The translations under genes were made by a program, and so were the position numbers. Shown here in pieces: positions 1 to 9,011 of a stretch of DNA of 64,000 bases. Within the stretch, counting starts at the first letter, position 1, and each line of letters opens with the position of its first letter. The stretch covers positions 310,001 to 374,000 of the forward strand of contig NZ_JBPPLZ010000001.1 in NCBI RefSeq assembly GCF_051535235.1. The letters are read 5' to 3'. This stretch comes from Nitrobacter sp051535235. Lineage in GTDB: Bacteria; Pseudomonadota; Alphaproteobacteria; Rhizobiales; Xanthobacteraceae. The notes below the pieces were generated by a model. The model was not told where the DNA came from. It saw only the letters and a program-made list of their open reading frames with translations, and did not search any database.

Positions 1-312
1 GGCAAGGTTTCGGACGCCAATTTCGAAGCGGAAGTGCTCAAGGCGACTGGCCCGGTCGTGGTCGATTTCTGGGCCGAGTGGTGCGGCCCCTGCCGCATGA
101 TCGGTCCGGTGCTGGACGAGATTTCCAGCGCCATGGGCAGCAAGGTCAAGATCGTCAAGCTCAACGTCGACGAGAGCCCGCGGACGGCCTCCAAATACGG
201 CGTGATGTCGATTCCGACGCTGATGATCTTCAAGGGCGGCGAGCTGGCCTCGCGTCAGGTCGGCGCCGCGCCGAAGCAGAAGCTGGAGCAGTGGATCACC
301 GCCACGGTCTGA
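1..312 (+). CDS. trxA: Thioredoxin, 5' end outside window
   Basis: Small cytoplasmic dithiol-disulfide reductase that donates electrons to ribonucleotide reductase, peroxiredoxins and other partners. The frame is open from base 1, so the start lies upstream; about 103 residues are visible. The active site WCGPC sits in the FWAEWCGPCR context, and the cis-proline segment SIPTLMIFKGG follows about 40 residues later, as in classical Trx. It runs convergent to folC and is followed by a strong terminator at 346-372. A GTG at 34 is only an internal codon. Assignment is secure; only the N-terminus is missing. Confidence 0.95.
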   Translation, partial: GKVSDANFEAEVLKATGPVVVDFWAEWCGPCRMIGPVLDEISSAMGSKVKIVKLNVDESPRTASKYGVMSIPTLMIFKGGELASRQVGAAPKQKLEQWITATV

Positions 313-345
313 TTCGTCCGCTTCCGATTTTTTGAAATTTTGCGA

Positions 346-372
346 ACGGCCGGTTCACCACCGGCCGTTTTT
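346..372 (+). terminator. Rho-independent terminator of trxA
   Basis: Perfect 8-bp stem ACGGCCGG/CCGGCCGT with a 7-nt loop, followed by five T. It lies 34 bp after the trxA stop, in the convergent gap with folC. Confidence 0.9.
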
Positions 373-374
373 GT

Positions 375-457
375 TTGGGTGTGCCTCTTACCTCCCCCGC
401 AAGCGGGAGAGGGGGCTCGCAACGCATCACCGATACGTTTGCATTAAAATAAATAAT
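375..457. repeat. Partial intergenic palindromic repeat, cctctccc family
   Basis: The stretch holds an imperfect dyad CTCCCCC-gcaag-CGGGAGAGGGGG, like the arms of the longer repeats at 2765-2925, 40342-40490 and 48618-48715. An A/T-rich run precedes the folC stop. No coding signal is seen. Confidence 0.5.
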
Positions 458-1786
458 TTAGCTCGGCGGCGTGCCGTTCTCCGCCAGCACATGACCGGCG
501 AGATAGAGCGATCCCGCGATCAGGATGCGCGGCGGGATTTCATAGGCGAGCCGCGCCACCGACTGCAGCGCCGCGCTGACGCTCACCGCGGTTTCGGCGC
601 GCATGTCGAGCGCGCGCGCCGCATCCGCCAGCACGTCCGGCGGCATCGCATTGTCCGTATCCGGAATCGGCACGGCGATGACATGGCGGGTCAGCCCTGC
701 GAAGTTGGCAAGGAAACCTCGCGCATCCTTGTTTCCCATCATGCCCGTTATCACCACCAGCGGCCGCGACACCCGCTCCTCGAGATCACCGAGCGCAGCA
801 GCCGCCACCCGTCCGCCGTCGATATTATGTCCGCCGTCGAGCCAAAGCTCGGCGTCGCGCGGCGCTCGATCCACCAGTCTGCCTGACGTCAGCCGCTGCA
901 TCCGCGCCGGCCATTCCGCACTCGTGACGCCGCGCTCGAACGCCGCGGCGTCGATGCTAAAGCGGTCCTGCGCCCGTAGCGCCGCGACCGCGAGACCGGC
1001 GTTATCGAACTGATGCCGGCCGAACAGCCGCGGCGCGGCAAGGTCGAGCAGGCCGCGCTCGTCCTGATAGACCAGCCGTCCATGCTCCATGCTGACGTGC
1101 CAGTCCTGGCCATCGGCGTGCAGCGGGCTGCGCATCTGCTTCGCCCGATGCTCGATCACGGCCTGCGCCTCCGGCAACTGCGCGGCAGCGATCACGGGCA
1201 CGCCGCGCTTGATGATGCCGGCCTTCTCGCCGGCGATCTGCATCAGCGTGCCGCCGAGGAATTCGACGTGGTCGATCCCGATGGGCGTGATGACGCTGAC
1301 AAGCGGCGTTTCCACCACGTTGGTGCTGTCGAGCCGGCCGCCGAGGCCGACTTCCAGCAGCAACACGTCGGCGGGAATTTTCGCGAACAGCAGGAACGCG
1401 GCCGCGGTCTTGATCTCGAACTGGGTGAGAGGCTCGCCACCGTTGGCGCGCTCGCATTCGAGCAGCGCGTCGCGCAGGTCGTCGTCGCCGACCAACGTTC
1501 CAGCCAGCCGCACGCATTCGTTGATCCGCACCAGATAGGGCGAGGTAAAGACGTGCACCCTCAATCCGGCGGCCTCAAGAATCGCGCGGAGATAGGCGAC
1601 CGTCGAGCCCTTGCCGTTGGTGCCGGCGACATGAATGACAGGCGGCAGCCTGCGTTCGGGGTGATCGAGCCGTTCGAGGATGCGCCACATCCGGTCGAGC
1701 GTGAGGTCGATCTTTTTCGGATGCAGCTTCGAGATTCGCGCGACGACCTCGCCGAGCGGCGTTTGATGGGACGGAGCAGCGCTCAC
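458..1786 (-). CDS. folC: Bifunctional folylpolyglutamate/dihydrofolate synthase
   Basis: ATP-dependent ligase that adds L-glutamate to dihydropteroate and to folates (folate biosynthesis and retention, cytoplasm). The 442-residue protein has the Mur-ligase-type P-loop GTNGKGST near residue 55, the downstream segment TSPYLVRINECVRL and the C-terminal WLDGGHNIDGG motif. The start is GTG: its GTGA overlaps the accD TGA by 4 bp, so translation is probably coupled. It is the last gene of the leftward trpF-trpB-trpA-accD-folC block. Confidence 0.95.
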   Translation of the reverse strand: MSAAPSHQTPLGEVVARISKLHPKKIDLTLDRMWRILERLDHPERRLPPVIHVAGTNGKGSTVAYLRAILEAAGLRVHVFTSPYLVRINECVRLAGTLVGDDDLRDALLECERANGGEPLTQFEIKTAAAFLLFAKIPADVLLLEVGLGGRLDSTNVVETPLVSVITPIGIDHVEFLGGTLMQIAGEKAGIIKRGVPVIAAAQLPEAQAVIEHRAKQMRSPLHADGQDWHVSMEHGRLVYQDERGLLDLAAPRLFGRHQFDNAGLAVAALRAQDRFSIDAAAFERGVTSAEWPARMQRLTSGRLVDRAPRDAELWLDGGHNIDGGRVAAAALGDLEERVSRPLVVITGMMGNKDARGFLANFAGLTRHVIAVPIPDTDNAMPPDVLADAARALDMRAETAVSVSAALQSVARLAYEIPPRILIAGSLYLAGHVLAENGTPPS

Positions 1787-2727
1787 GCGGGAGGCGCAGG
1801 CGGCGGCGCCGCGTCCGTTGCAGGCACGGGCTCGGCCGGCTCATCCGGACCGGCCGGCGGTTCTGCCGTCGCATCGAACGCAGGCGCCTTGGTCAGCAGC
1901 CGGCACAGCCGCGCCAGCGTCGGCCGCAACTCATGGCGATGCACCACCATGTCGACCATGCCGTGGTCGCGCAGATATTCGGCGCGCTGGAAACCGTCCG
2001 GCAGCTTCTCGCGGATGGTCTGCTCGATGACGCGCGCGCCCGCAAAGCCGATCAGCGCGCCGGGCTCGGCGATGTGGATGTCGCCGAGCATCGCATAGGA
2101 CGCGGTGACGCCGCCGGTGGTCGGATTGGTCAGCACCACGATGTAAGGCTGGCCCGCCTCGCGCAGCATCTGCACCGCGACCGTAGTGCGCGGCAATTGC
2201 ATCAGCGACAGCACGCCCTCCTGCATCCGCGCGCCGCCTGAGGCCGCGAACACGATGAACGGACATTTCTTCTCGACCGCGAGCTCGAGGCCGCGCACGA
2301 TGGCTTCGCCCGCCGCCATGCCGAGCGAGCCGCCCATGAAATCGAAATCCTGCACCGCGACGACGACGCCGGCGTTTTCCAGCTTGCCGTATCCCACCTT
2401 CACGGAATCATTCAGTCCGGTCTTGGCGCGGGCATCCTTGATGCGGTCGACATACTTGCGCTCGTCGCGGAACTTCAGCGGATCGGCCGCCACCTCGGGC
2501 AGGGCGACGTCGTACCAGGTCTCGTTGTCGAAGATCGACCGCAGCCGCGCATCGGCGCTCATGCGCATGTGATAGTTCGAGCCGGGAATGACGAACTGGT
2601 TGCTCTCGACGTCCTTGTAGAACACAAGCTGACCGGTGTCCGGACATTTGATCCAGAGATTCTCCGGCGTCTCCCGCTTGAGCATATTGCGGATCTTGGG
2701 GCGGACGACATTCGTCAACCAGTTCAT
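1783..2727 (-). CDS. accD: Acetyl-CoA carboxylase, carboxyltransferase beta subunit
   Basis: Beta half of the carboxyltransferase that makes malonyl-CoA with AccA (fatty-acid synthesis). The 314 residues include the crotonase-fold core with the glycine-rich stretches FAASGGARMQEG and NPTTGGVTASYAMLGD. The N-terminal zinc ribbon of the E. coli protein is degenerate: only one Cys remains, in IKCPDTGQLVFYK, where four are normally found. The C-terminus ends in a Pro/Ala-rich tail of about 30 residues. ATG start; the stop overlaps folC. Confidence 0.96.
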   Translation of the reverse strand: MNWLTNVVRPKIRNMLKRETPENLWIKCPDTGQLVFYKDVESNQFVIPGSNYHMRMSADARLRSIFDNETWYDVALPEVAADPLKFRDERKYVDRIKDARAKTGLNDSVKVGYGKLENAGVVVAVQDFDFMGGSLGMAAGEAIVRGLELAVEKKCPFIVFAASGGARMQEGVLSLMQLPRTTVAVQMLREAGQPYIVVLTNPTTGGVTASYAMLGDIHIAEPGALIGFAGARVIEQTIREKLPDGFQRAEYLRDHGMVDMVVHRHELRPTLARLCRLLTKAPAFDATAEPPAGPDEPAEPVPATDAAPPPAPPA

Positions 2728-2764
2728 GCTTTACTCCGTAACGCCACACCATCCAGCGATGGCC

Positions 2765-2925
2765 CGAACCCTTTCCCCTTGTGGGATAGGGTGGCAAGCA
2801 CCGCGCGAAGCAAGGTGCGAGCCCGGTGAGGGGTTCTATCGCAAACAGGACGAGGGGACGATCCCTCACCCGCCTCACCGCATACATGCGGCTCGGGACC
2901 CTCTTCTACAAGGGGAGAGGTAAAG
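2765..2925. repeat. Intergenic palindromic repeat between trpA and accD
   Basis: Arms related to CCTTGTGGGATAGGGTGG and CTACAAGGGGAGAGG flank a second dyad (GGTGAGGGG / CCCTCACCC). The same arrangement recurs at 40342-40490. It fills almost the whole 211-bp gap and could fold in the trpA-accD mRNA. Confidence 0.7.
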
Positions 2926-2938
2926 CAAAGACTATTCC

Positions 2939-3769
2939 TCATCCCGCTCTGGCCGACCGCACACCCTCGGCCAGCGACGCCACGAGACCGGCGACCGCGT
3001 TGACCGTCCCGGCCGTCGCCTTGCCCTCGGCGTCGAGGCTGCGGCTGAGCGCATCGACCAGCGCCGAGCCGACCACCGCGCCGTCGGCGCCCTCGGCGAT
3101 GCCGCGCGCGGCCTCCGGGGTGCGGATACCGAAGCCGACGCAGACCGGCAAATCGGTATGGCGCTTGATGCGTCCGACTGCCGCGCCGACGGCGGCCGAA
3201 TCCGCCGCCGCACTGCCGGTGATGCCGGTGATCGAGACGTAGTAGACGAAACCGGAGGTATTCGCGAGCACCGCAGGTAACCGCTTGTCGTCGGTGGTCG
3301 GCGTCGCGAGGCGAATGAAATTCAGCCCGGCCTTCATCGCCGGGATGCACAGTTCGGAATCTTCCTCGGGCGGCAGATCGACGACGATGAGGCCATCGAC
3401 GCCGGCGGCCTTCGCGTCGATAAGAAACCGCTCGACGCCGTAGATGTAGATCGGATTGTAGTAGCCCATCAGCACGACCGGCGTCGCGTCCTCGCCTTTC
3501 CGGAAGTCGCGGATCATCTGCAGCGTCCTGGTCACGGTCATGCCCGCATTGAGCGCGCGCCGGCCGGCGGCCTGGACGGACGGACCGTCCGCCATTGGAT
3601 CGGTGAACGGCATTCCGATTTCAATGATGTCGGCACCGGCCTCAGGCAGCGCCTGAATGATCGCGAGCGAGGTCGCGGGGTCCGGGTCGCCGGCCATCAG
3701 GAAGGTGACGAAGGCCGCGCGGCCCTGCTTCCGCAAGTCGGCAAAACGCGTGTCGATACGGGTGGTCAC
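2939..3769 (-). CDS. trpA: Tryptophan synthase alpha subunit
   Basis: Cleaves indole-3-glycerol phosphate to indole and glyceraldehyde-3-phosphate and channels indole to TrpB. The 276-residue TIM barrel has the N-terminal signature LPEAGADIIEIGMPFTDPMADGP, which carries the catalytic Glu, and DGLIVVDLPPEE with the catalytic Asp. The start is GTG, overlapping the trpB TGA (GTGA, 3766-3769), as expected for a co-translated alpha/beta pair. Complete and typical in length. Confidence 0.97.
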   Translation of the reverse strand: MTTRIDTRFADLRKQGRAAFVTFLMAGDPDPATSLAIIQALPEAGADIIEIGMPFTDPMADGPSVQAAGRRALNAGMTVTRTLQMIRDFRKGEDATPVVLMGYYNPIYIYGVERFLIDAKAAGVDGLIVVDLPPEEDSELCIPAMKAGLNFIRLATPTTDDKRLPAVLANTSGFVYYVSITGITGSAAADSAAVGAAVGRIKRHTDLPVCVGFGIRTPEAARGIAEGADGAVVGSALVDALSRSLDAEGKATAGTVNAVAGLVASLAEGVRSARAG

Positions 3770-5010
3770 TTCTTCCTGCCCTTCAAGATCTCGCCGACCT
3801 GCGGCACGTCCTTGTCGCCGCGGCCCGAAAGATTGACCACCATCAGGTGATCTTTCGGGCGTTCGGGTGCGAGGTCGATGACCCGTGCGATCGCATGCGC
3901 CGATTCCAGCGCCGGGATGATGCCTTCCAGCCGCGACAGCAGTTGAAACGCGTCAAGCGCTTCCTCGTCGGTCGCGGACAGATAGGTGACGCGGCCGGTC
4001 TCATGCAGCCATGAATGCTCCGGACCGATGCCGGGATAATCGAGGCCCGCGGAAATCGAGTGCGCGTCCTGGATCTGGCCGTCGTCGTTCATCAGGAGAT
4101 AGGTGCGGTTGCCGTGCAGCACGCCGGGCCGTCCGCCGGTGAGCGAGGCGGCGTGCAGCTTGTCGAGGCCGTGTCCCGCCGCCTCCACGCCGAAAATCTC
4201 AACCGACGAATCGTCAAGGAACGGATGAAACAATCCCATCGCGTTGGAGCCGCCGCCGATGCAGGCGATCAGCGAATCCGGCAGCCGCCCTTCCGCCTCC
4301 TGCATCTGCGCGCGCGTCTCCTCGCCGATGACCGACTGGAAGTCGCGCACCATCATCGGATAGGGATGCGGCCCCGCCACCGTGCCGATGCAATAGAAGG
4401 TGTTGTGCACGTTGGTGACCCAGTCGCGCAGCGCCTCGTTCATCGCGTCCTTCAGCGTGCGGGTGCCGGACTGCACCGGCACAACTTTGGCGCCCAGCAT
4501 TTCCATGCGGATGACGTTGGGCTCCTGCCGCGCCACGTCGACCGCGCCCATATAGACCACGCAGTCGAGGCCGAAACGCGCGCACAGCGTGGCGGTGGCG
4601 ACGCCGTGCTGGCCCGCGCCGGTCTCGGCGATAATGCGCTTCTTGCCCATGCGGCGCGCGACCAGGATCTGGCCGAGCACGTTGTTGACCTTGTGGGAGC
4701 CGGTGTGGTTGAGCTCCTCGCGCTTCAGATAGATTTTCGCGCCGCCAGCGCGGCCGGAGGCCGCGGCAATGTCCCGAAGGTGCCCGGTCAGGCGCTCGGC
4801 GAAATACAGGGGCGACGGCCGGCCGATATAGTCCTTGCGGTAGCCGGCCATCTCGCGCTGGAACGCCGTATCAGTCCTGGCTTCGGCATAGGCCTTCTCC
4901 AGATCGAGGATCAGCGGCATCAGCGTTTCCGCCACGAAGCGGCCGCCGAAAATGCCGAAGTGGCCGCGCTCGTCGGGGCCGGATCGGAAGGAATTGGGGA
5001 GAGAATTCAT
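3766..5010 (-). CDS. trpB: Tryptophan synthase beta subunit
   Basis: PLP enzyme that condenses indole with L-serine to tryptophan. The PLP lysine lies in KREELNHTGSHKVNN and the phosphate-binding loop is CIGGGSNAMG. I chose the ATG giving MNSLPNSF; a GTG two codons upstream is also in frame. It is followed by trpA with a 4-bp overlap. The upstream gap to trpF holds a short palindromic repeat rather than an obvious attenuator. Confidence 0.97.
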   Translation of the reverse strand: MNSLPNSFRSGPDERGHFGIFGGRFVAETLMPLILDLEKAYAEARTDTAFQREMAGYRKDYIGRPSPLYFAERLTGHLRDIAAASGRAGGAKIYLKREELNHTGSHKVNNVLGQILVARRMGKKRIIAETGAGQHGVATATLCARFGLDCVVYMGAVDVARQEPNVIRMEMLGAKVVPVQSGTRTLKDAMNEALRDWVTNVHNTFYCIGTVAGPHPYPMMVRDFQSVIGEETRAQMQEAEGRLPDSLIACIGGGSNAMGLFHPFLDDSSVEIFGVEAAGHGLDKLHAASLTGGRPGVLHGNRTYLLMNDDGQIQDAHSISAGLDYPGIGPEHSWLHETGRVTYLSATDEEALDAFQLLSRLEGIIPALESAHAIARVIDLAPERPKDHLMVVNLSGRGDKDVPQVGEILKGRKK

Positions 5011-5021
5011 TGGCACCCTTC

Positions 5022-5055
5022 GTCATGGCCGGATTTATTCCGGCCATCCACGTCC
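5022..5055. repeat. Short palindromic repeat (catGGCCGG...CCGGCCAtc family)
   Basis: CATGGCCGGATTTATTCCGGCCATCC is a near-perfect dyad between trpF and trpB. Related copies lie at 7992-8076, 16917-17045 and 41368-41418. Confidence 0.65.
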
Positions 5056-5157
5056 TGCTCGCTGTGATTTCCGGCAGAGGTGAATGCCCGCGAAACGGAC
5101 AGGTTTGCGCAGTCTGCGACTCTGCGCAGGCACGACGGCTGCCGTGGTTCTCCGGAA

Positions 5158-5835
5158 CTACCCAACATGGGAGGTCGCTTCGCGCAAACTGGTTGCGGCC
5201 GCTCGCGCGGCCCGAATGAAATCCCGGATCATTTCCGGATCCTTGACCCCCGGCGCGCTTTCCACGCTGGAGGAGACATCGACGCCGCCGGCGCGCGTGA
5301 TCCGCACTGCGTCCTGGACGTTGCTTGCGGCGAGGCCGCCGGAGATCATGAACGGAATCTCAAGAGCCAGGTTTTCCAGAACCCGCCAGTCGAAGGGAAC
5401 GCCCAGCCCGCCCGGCCGCGTGGCGTCCTTCGGCGGACGCGCATCGAACAGCACACGGTCGGCCGCAGCGGCGTAACCGGGCAGTTCCGCAAGATCGGCT
5501 GATGTCTCGACGCCGATCGCCTTCATGACCGGCAGCCCAAACCTCTGCCTGATCTCGTGTATGCGAGCCACGGTTTCCTTGCCGTGCAATTGCAGCAGAT
5601 CGGGCCGCAAGGCCTCGACGATGCCGTCCATCGTCGCGTCGTCGGCATCCACGGTCAGCGCGACCTTGACCGCGCGACCGCGCACCTGCGCGCCGAGTTG
5701 GTGCGCACGCGCCAGATCGAGATGCCGTGGCGAGGCCGGAAAGAACACGAATCCCGCCATATCGGCGCCGGCCTGCAGCGCCGCATCGAGGGTCGCAGGG
5801 GTGGACAGGCCGCATATCTTGACGATCAGGGACAT
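5158..5835 (-). CDS. trpF: Phosphoribosylanthranilate isomerase
   Basis: Catalyses the Amadori rearrangement of N-(5-phosphoribosyl)anthranilate in tryptophan synthesis. About 225 residues; the start MSLIVKICGL carries the family motif KICG with the catalytic Cys. The body includes QLHGKE, and the phosphate-binding end reads ISGGLAASNV then GVDVSSSVE with the catalytic Asp, followed by PGVKD. An upstream in-frame ATG would add 11 residues without family support. First gene of the trpF-trpB-trpA-accD-folC block. Confidence 0.95.
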   Translation of the reverse strand: MSLIVKICGLSTPATLDAALQAGADMAGFVFFPASPRHLDLARAHQLGAQVRGRAVKVALTVDADDATMDGIVEALRPDLLQLHGKETVARIHEIRQRFGLPVMKAIGVETSADLAELPGYAAAADRVLFDARPPKDATRPGGLGVPFDWRVLENLALEIPFMISGGLAASNVQDAVRITRAGGVDVSSSVESAPGVKDPEMIRDFIRAARAAATSLREATSHVG

Positions 5836-5993
5836 GGGTCTCGAACGATCCGGCGCGCACACGGACAACCGGCGACCCGGCCGGTTCCGGGCATCACACG
5901 CGCTCGCGCGGGTTCTACAACGTCGCGTGGCCCTTGTCTCGTCCGCGCGCAGGGGCCGTCGGAAAGTTCTTTGCCTTGGCAGCGGGGACGCCG

Positions 5994-6341
5994 CTATCCG
6001 GCCCGGCGCGTCAGATCCGGCAGCCGCGCGGTCTCGCGGGACTCCCAGCGCGATCGCAGGTCGGCCAGTTCCATGCGCGCCTCCCGCGCATCCGCCTCAT
6101 ACTGGCGCACCTTTTGACGCCAGCGGCGCTGCCCGAACCGGGTCGCGACGCTCCCGGCCACCACGCCGAAGATCGCAACCGCAATGATGAGGATGAACAG
6201 CGGCAGGGTGATGGTGGCCATCCGGTCGTTCGCATCGAAGGGATCGAACGTCACCGTCACCGGATGACGGTTTGCGAACGCGAACACGATGAAAAGCACA
6301 CCAAGCGGAATCACGATCAGGCCGGTCAGGAATTTTCGCAT
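5994..6341 (-). CDS. LapA-domain (DUF1049) inner-membrane protein
   Basis: Small membrane protein of about 115 residues. Two hydrophobic segments, LTGLIVIPLGVLFIVFAFAN and MATITLPLFILIIAVAIFGVVAG, are followed by a charged helical tail. This is the architecture of the LapA family, whose E. coli member acts with LapB in lipopolysaccharide assembly. No LapB is adjacent, so the role here is inferred. Start: ATG at 6341 with GAGAG just upstream; a GTG ten codons earlier is possible. It lies directly downstream of ihfB. Confidence 0.8.
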   Translation of the reverse strand: MRKFLTGLIVIPLGVLFIVFAFANRHPVTVTFDPFDANDRMATITLPLFILIIAVAIFGVVAGSVATRFGQRRWRQKVRQYEADAREARMELADLRSRWESRETARLPDLTRRAG

Positions 6342-6420
6342 GATCTCTCTCGCGACGGTAGCGTCAAGCACTCATGCTGACAGGTTCGGCAGATTCATGG
6401 GGCCGTCCCCCTGAATGTTC

Positions 6421-6726
6421 CTACGCGCTCGCTTCACTCGCCGCATTCTCGCGATTGAGCCGCTCGCGCATTTCCTTGCCGGTCTTGAAAAACGGCACGC
6501 TCTTCTGATCGACCGGGACGTGTTCTCCCGTACGCGGATTGCGACCCGCACGCGCAGGACGATGTTTGACCGAGAACGCCCCAAAACCACGCAGCTCGAC
6601 CCGATCGCCCCGCGCAAGCGCGGCGACAATCTCGTCGAGAATCGCGTTCACGATGTTCTCCACATCCCGCTGATAGAGGTGCGGGTTGTGCTCGGCGATG
6701 CGTTGAACGAGTTCGGATTTGATCAT
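6421..6726 (-). CDS. ihfB: Integration host factor beta subunit
   Basis: DNA-bending nucleoid protein that works as a heterodimer with IhfA in transcription, replication and recombination. At 101 residues it has the HU/IHF fold. The MIKSELVQRIA start and VELRGFGAFSVKHRPARAGRNPRTGE match the beta arm with its intercalating Pro, followed by VPFFKTGKEMRERLN. IHF also assists sigma-54 promoters such as that of the glnK module. The gene stands alone, 79 bp upstream of the LapA-like gene. Confidence 0.95.
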   Translation of the reverse strand: MIKSELVQRIAEHNPHLYQRDVENIVNAILDEIVAALARGDRVELRGFGAFSVKHRPARAGRNPRTGEHVPVDQKSVPFFKTGKEMRERLNRENAASEASA

Positions 6727-6895
6727 CGAGACTGGGACCCATATATGGGAGGGTCCATTTCCGTGAAAATGGTCAGGACTGTCAAGTCGCTAAATGCGAT
6801 TCGCACGGTTCAGGGAAGCCGCCGCAAAAATTCTGCACCGCGGCATTTGCGGGCTCCTTCCAGCAAAAAATGCCCGCGCGCGTCCGATTCGAGCC

Positions 6896-7873
6896 TCAAT
6901 TCGAGGGCGCTGGCTGCCACAATGCCAGCATTCCGTCGAGACCCAGCCGATCCGCCGCCCGCACCACGCCGGCCTGCTCCACCTGACGCGCAATGCCGCT
7001 CAGTCCCAGCGCATCGAAGGTCACGAAGGCGGCGGTGCGCAGGAACGTCAGGTCTCCGAAGCGCGGCGACAACTTGAAATCGCGCACCGGCAGGTCGGGA
7101 GCGACTTTCTTCTCGGCGACAAGCCATGCGATCGCGGTCTTTTCGTCGCCAAGCTGATCGATCAGCTTGAGGTCGATCGCCTGCCGTCCGGTGAAGACGC
7201 GGCCGTCGGCGACCTTCTCCAGTTGCGCAGCGTCCATGCCGCGCCGATTCTGCACCAGGCCGCGGAACCAGGCGTAGGAATCCTTCACCAGCGCATCGAT
7301 TGCGGCCCGCGCCTCCGGGCTGGTCGGCTCATAGCCGTTCGGGGCCGCCTTCAGCGGCGACGATTTCACTTCCTCGACCTTGATTCCGACCGTTTTCAGA
7401 AGATCGGTGAAATTCGGATACTGAAACAGCACGCCGATCGAGCCGACCAGCGCCGTCTGCTGCGCGACAATGTGATCGGAGGCGAGCGCGGCGATATATC
7501 CGCCCGACGCGCAGAGCCCTTCGACCACCACCACCATCGGCTTCCTGGCCTTCAAACGCATCAGGGCGTCGTAGAGCTGTTCGGATCCGGACGTGGTGCC
7601 GCCCGGCGAATTGATGTGCACGATGACCGCGGGCGCGTTCGACTTGCCGAGCCGCTCCAGCGCCTCGACGCGATTCTGGTCGCTGCGGATCAGGCCTTCG
7701 ATATTGACGCGCTGGATGGCGGTGGCACCGGTCAGCCTGCGGCCCCACGGCGTGGCGTAGGCCGCAACGGCGATAAACGCGGCAATCGCGATCGCTGCCG
7801 ATGCGACTCGCCAGAAAGTGAGCTTGCTGCGCAACCTGCGGCGATCGACGATCACATCCGACTCAATCGACAT
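6896..7873 (-). CDS. sppA: Signal peptide peptidase SppA (S49 family)
   Basis: Membrane serine protease that degrades released signal peptides. About 325 residues with one N-terminal transmembrane helix (FWRVASAAIAIAAFIAVAAYA). The short, single-domain form has INSPGGTTSGSEQLYDAL, the nucleophile Ser in CASGGYIAALASDHIVA and the candidate Lys base in VKSSPLKA about 50 residues later. The ATG at 7873 has GGAGAAAG just upstream; a longer in-frame start at 7963 has no such support. Upstream lies a palindromic repeat. Confidence 0.92.
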   Translation of the reverse strand: MSIESDVIVDRRRLRSKLTFWRVASAAIAIAAFIAVAAYATPWGRRLTGATAIQRVNIEGLIRSDQNRVEALERLGKSNAPAVIVHINSPGGTTSGSEQLYDALMRLKARKPMVVVVEGLCASGGYIAALASDHIVAQQTALVGSIGVLFQYPNFTDLLKTVGIKVEEVKSSPLKAAPNGYEPTSPEARAAIDALVKDSYAWFRGLVQNRRGMDAAQLEKVADGRVFTGRQAIDLKLIDQLGDEKTAIAWLVAEKKVAPDLPVRDFKLSPRFGDLTFLRTAAFVTFDALGLSGIARQVEQAGVVRAADRLGLDGMLALWQPAPSN

Positions 7874-7991
7874 CGACTTTCTCCTCAAGGACCGCAATTC
7901 CGGGCTTGTATCCTGGTGTGCGCACGGCACCGGCTTCCGCCAGCCAAAACCCGGACCGAACAACTACACCAATTGCGGCGCAATATGAAGA

Positions 7992-8076
7992 AAGCAAGGC
8001 CGGGCCGTCCCGGCCATCCAGGTCTTCGCGGCGGAAATTTCCGGAAAGACGTGGGATGCCCGACATAAGCCGGGCA
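7992..8076. repeat. Intergenic palindromic repeat
   Basis: GGCCGGGCCGTCCCGGCCATCC followed by GATGCCCGACATAAGCCGGGC; same family as at 5022, 16917 and 41368. It sits between the EI24 gene and sppA. Confidence 0.65.
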
Positions 8077-8104
8077 CGGCGGCTCCGTCCGAAGCAAACC
8101 CGCT

Positions 8105-8857
8105 CTAGGCCAGCGGCTGCCGGCCGCGCCGATCCGGCGCGATCAGCTCGGACCGCGGCCCCGACAACCGCTTGTGCATATGGACCATGAACGCCATGCC
8201 GAACAGCGGCGTCGCCAGATTGACGATCGGGATCGCCACGAAGCCTGCGATGATCAGACCGGCCATGAACACCGTGGCGGCGTGGTCGCGGCGCATCGCC
8301 TTGGCCTCCGCAGGCGAACGAAACCGCATCGCCGCGAGTTCGAAATATTCCCGGCCGAGCAGCCATGCGGTAGCGATGAAGAAGGCGATGAAGCCCGCGC
8401 CGGCCACGAACACGAAAGGCAGCGCGATCAGGTAGACGAGCAGCGTCAGAGCCGCGGTCTTGATGCCTTCGGACATCGCGAGGCCGAACGGCAGCGGCGC
8501 GCCCGGATGGTCCGCCGGATAATGCTCGCGCTCGACGATCTCGCCGACGTCGTCGACGAACACGCTCGCGACCAGCGAGGTGATCGCGGGCATCAGAAAC
8601 ACCGCGCCGAACACGATGCCGAAGCCCGCGGCGATCGAAATGATCCAGGCCAGGATGTTGAGCGGTGTGTGGAAGGTCGGCCCCAGCACGGTCTCGGCCC
8701 AGAGCTCGCCGGAACCGGCGAACCAGCTCAAGAGCCGCTGCAATCCGACCGAGACCACGACGATCAGCACCAGCGCAAGCCCGATGGCGCGCCACAGGAT
8801 GGCGCGCATCGGCGGCGACAGTATCTGCATGAGAGCTTTGACAGCAGCGCCGATCAT
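8105..8857 (-). CDS. EI24/CysZ-like membrane protein
   Basis: Integral membrane protein of 250 residues with four or more hydrophobic stretches, for example MRAILWRAIGLALVLIVVVSV, ILAWIISIAAGFGIVFGAVF and LLVYLIALPFVFVAGAGFIA. The FFIATAWLLGREYFELAAMRF segment matches the EI24 domain, which also contains the sulfate permease CysZ. No sulfate-assimilation gene is nearby, so the substrate is unknown. The C-terminus is short and basic. It is separated from the redoxin gene by 154 bp and may be its own unit. Confidence 0.8.
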   Translation of the reverse strand: MIGAAVKALMQILSPPMRAILWRAIGLALVLIVVVSVGLQRLLSWFAGSGELWAETVLGPTFHTPLNILAWIISIAAGFGIVFGAVFLMPAITSLVASVFVDDVGEIVEREHYPADHPGAPLPFGLAMSEGIKTAALTLLVYLIALPFVFVAGAGFIAFFIATAWLLGREYFELAAMRFRSPAEAKAMRRDHAATVFMAGLIIAGFVAIPIVNLATPLFGMAFMVHMHKRLSGPRSELIAPDRRGRQPLA

Positions 8858-9011
8858 GACCGTCAGTTTCCGGTGAACCCTGGGCTCAGATAAACGCCGT
8901 GGCCCGCCCCGGCAAGGGCGCGGACCAGCGCGGATGCCGCAGCCGAGATGCGGAGGCGGATCGTGCCGAGTTCATGCGCGGAGGCGCGGCGATTCAGAAG
9001 CGAAAAAGGCG

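Noticed and set aside
1013..2098. 361-residue frame opposite folC/accD
   Set aside because: Shadow; no homology or start signal.
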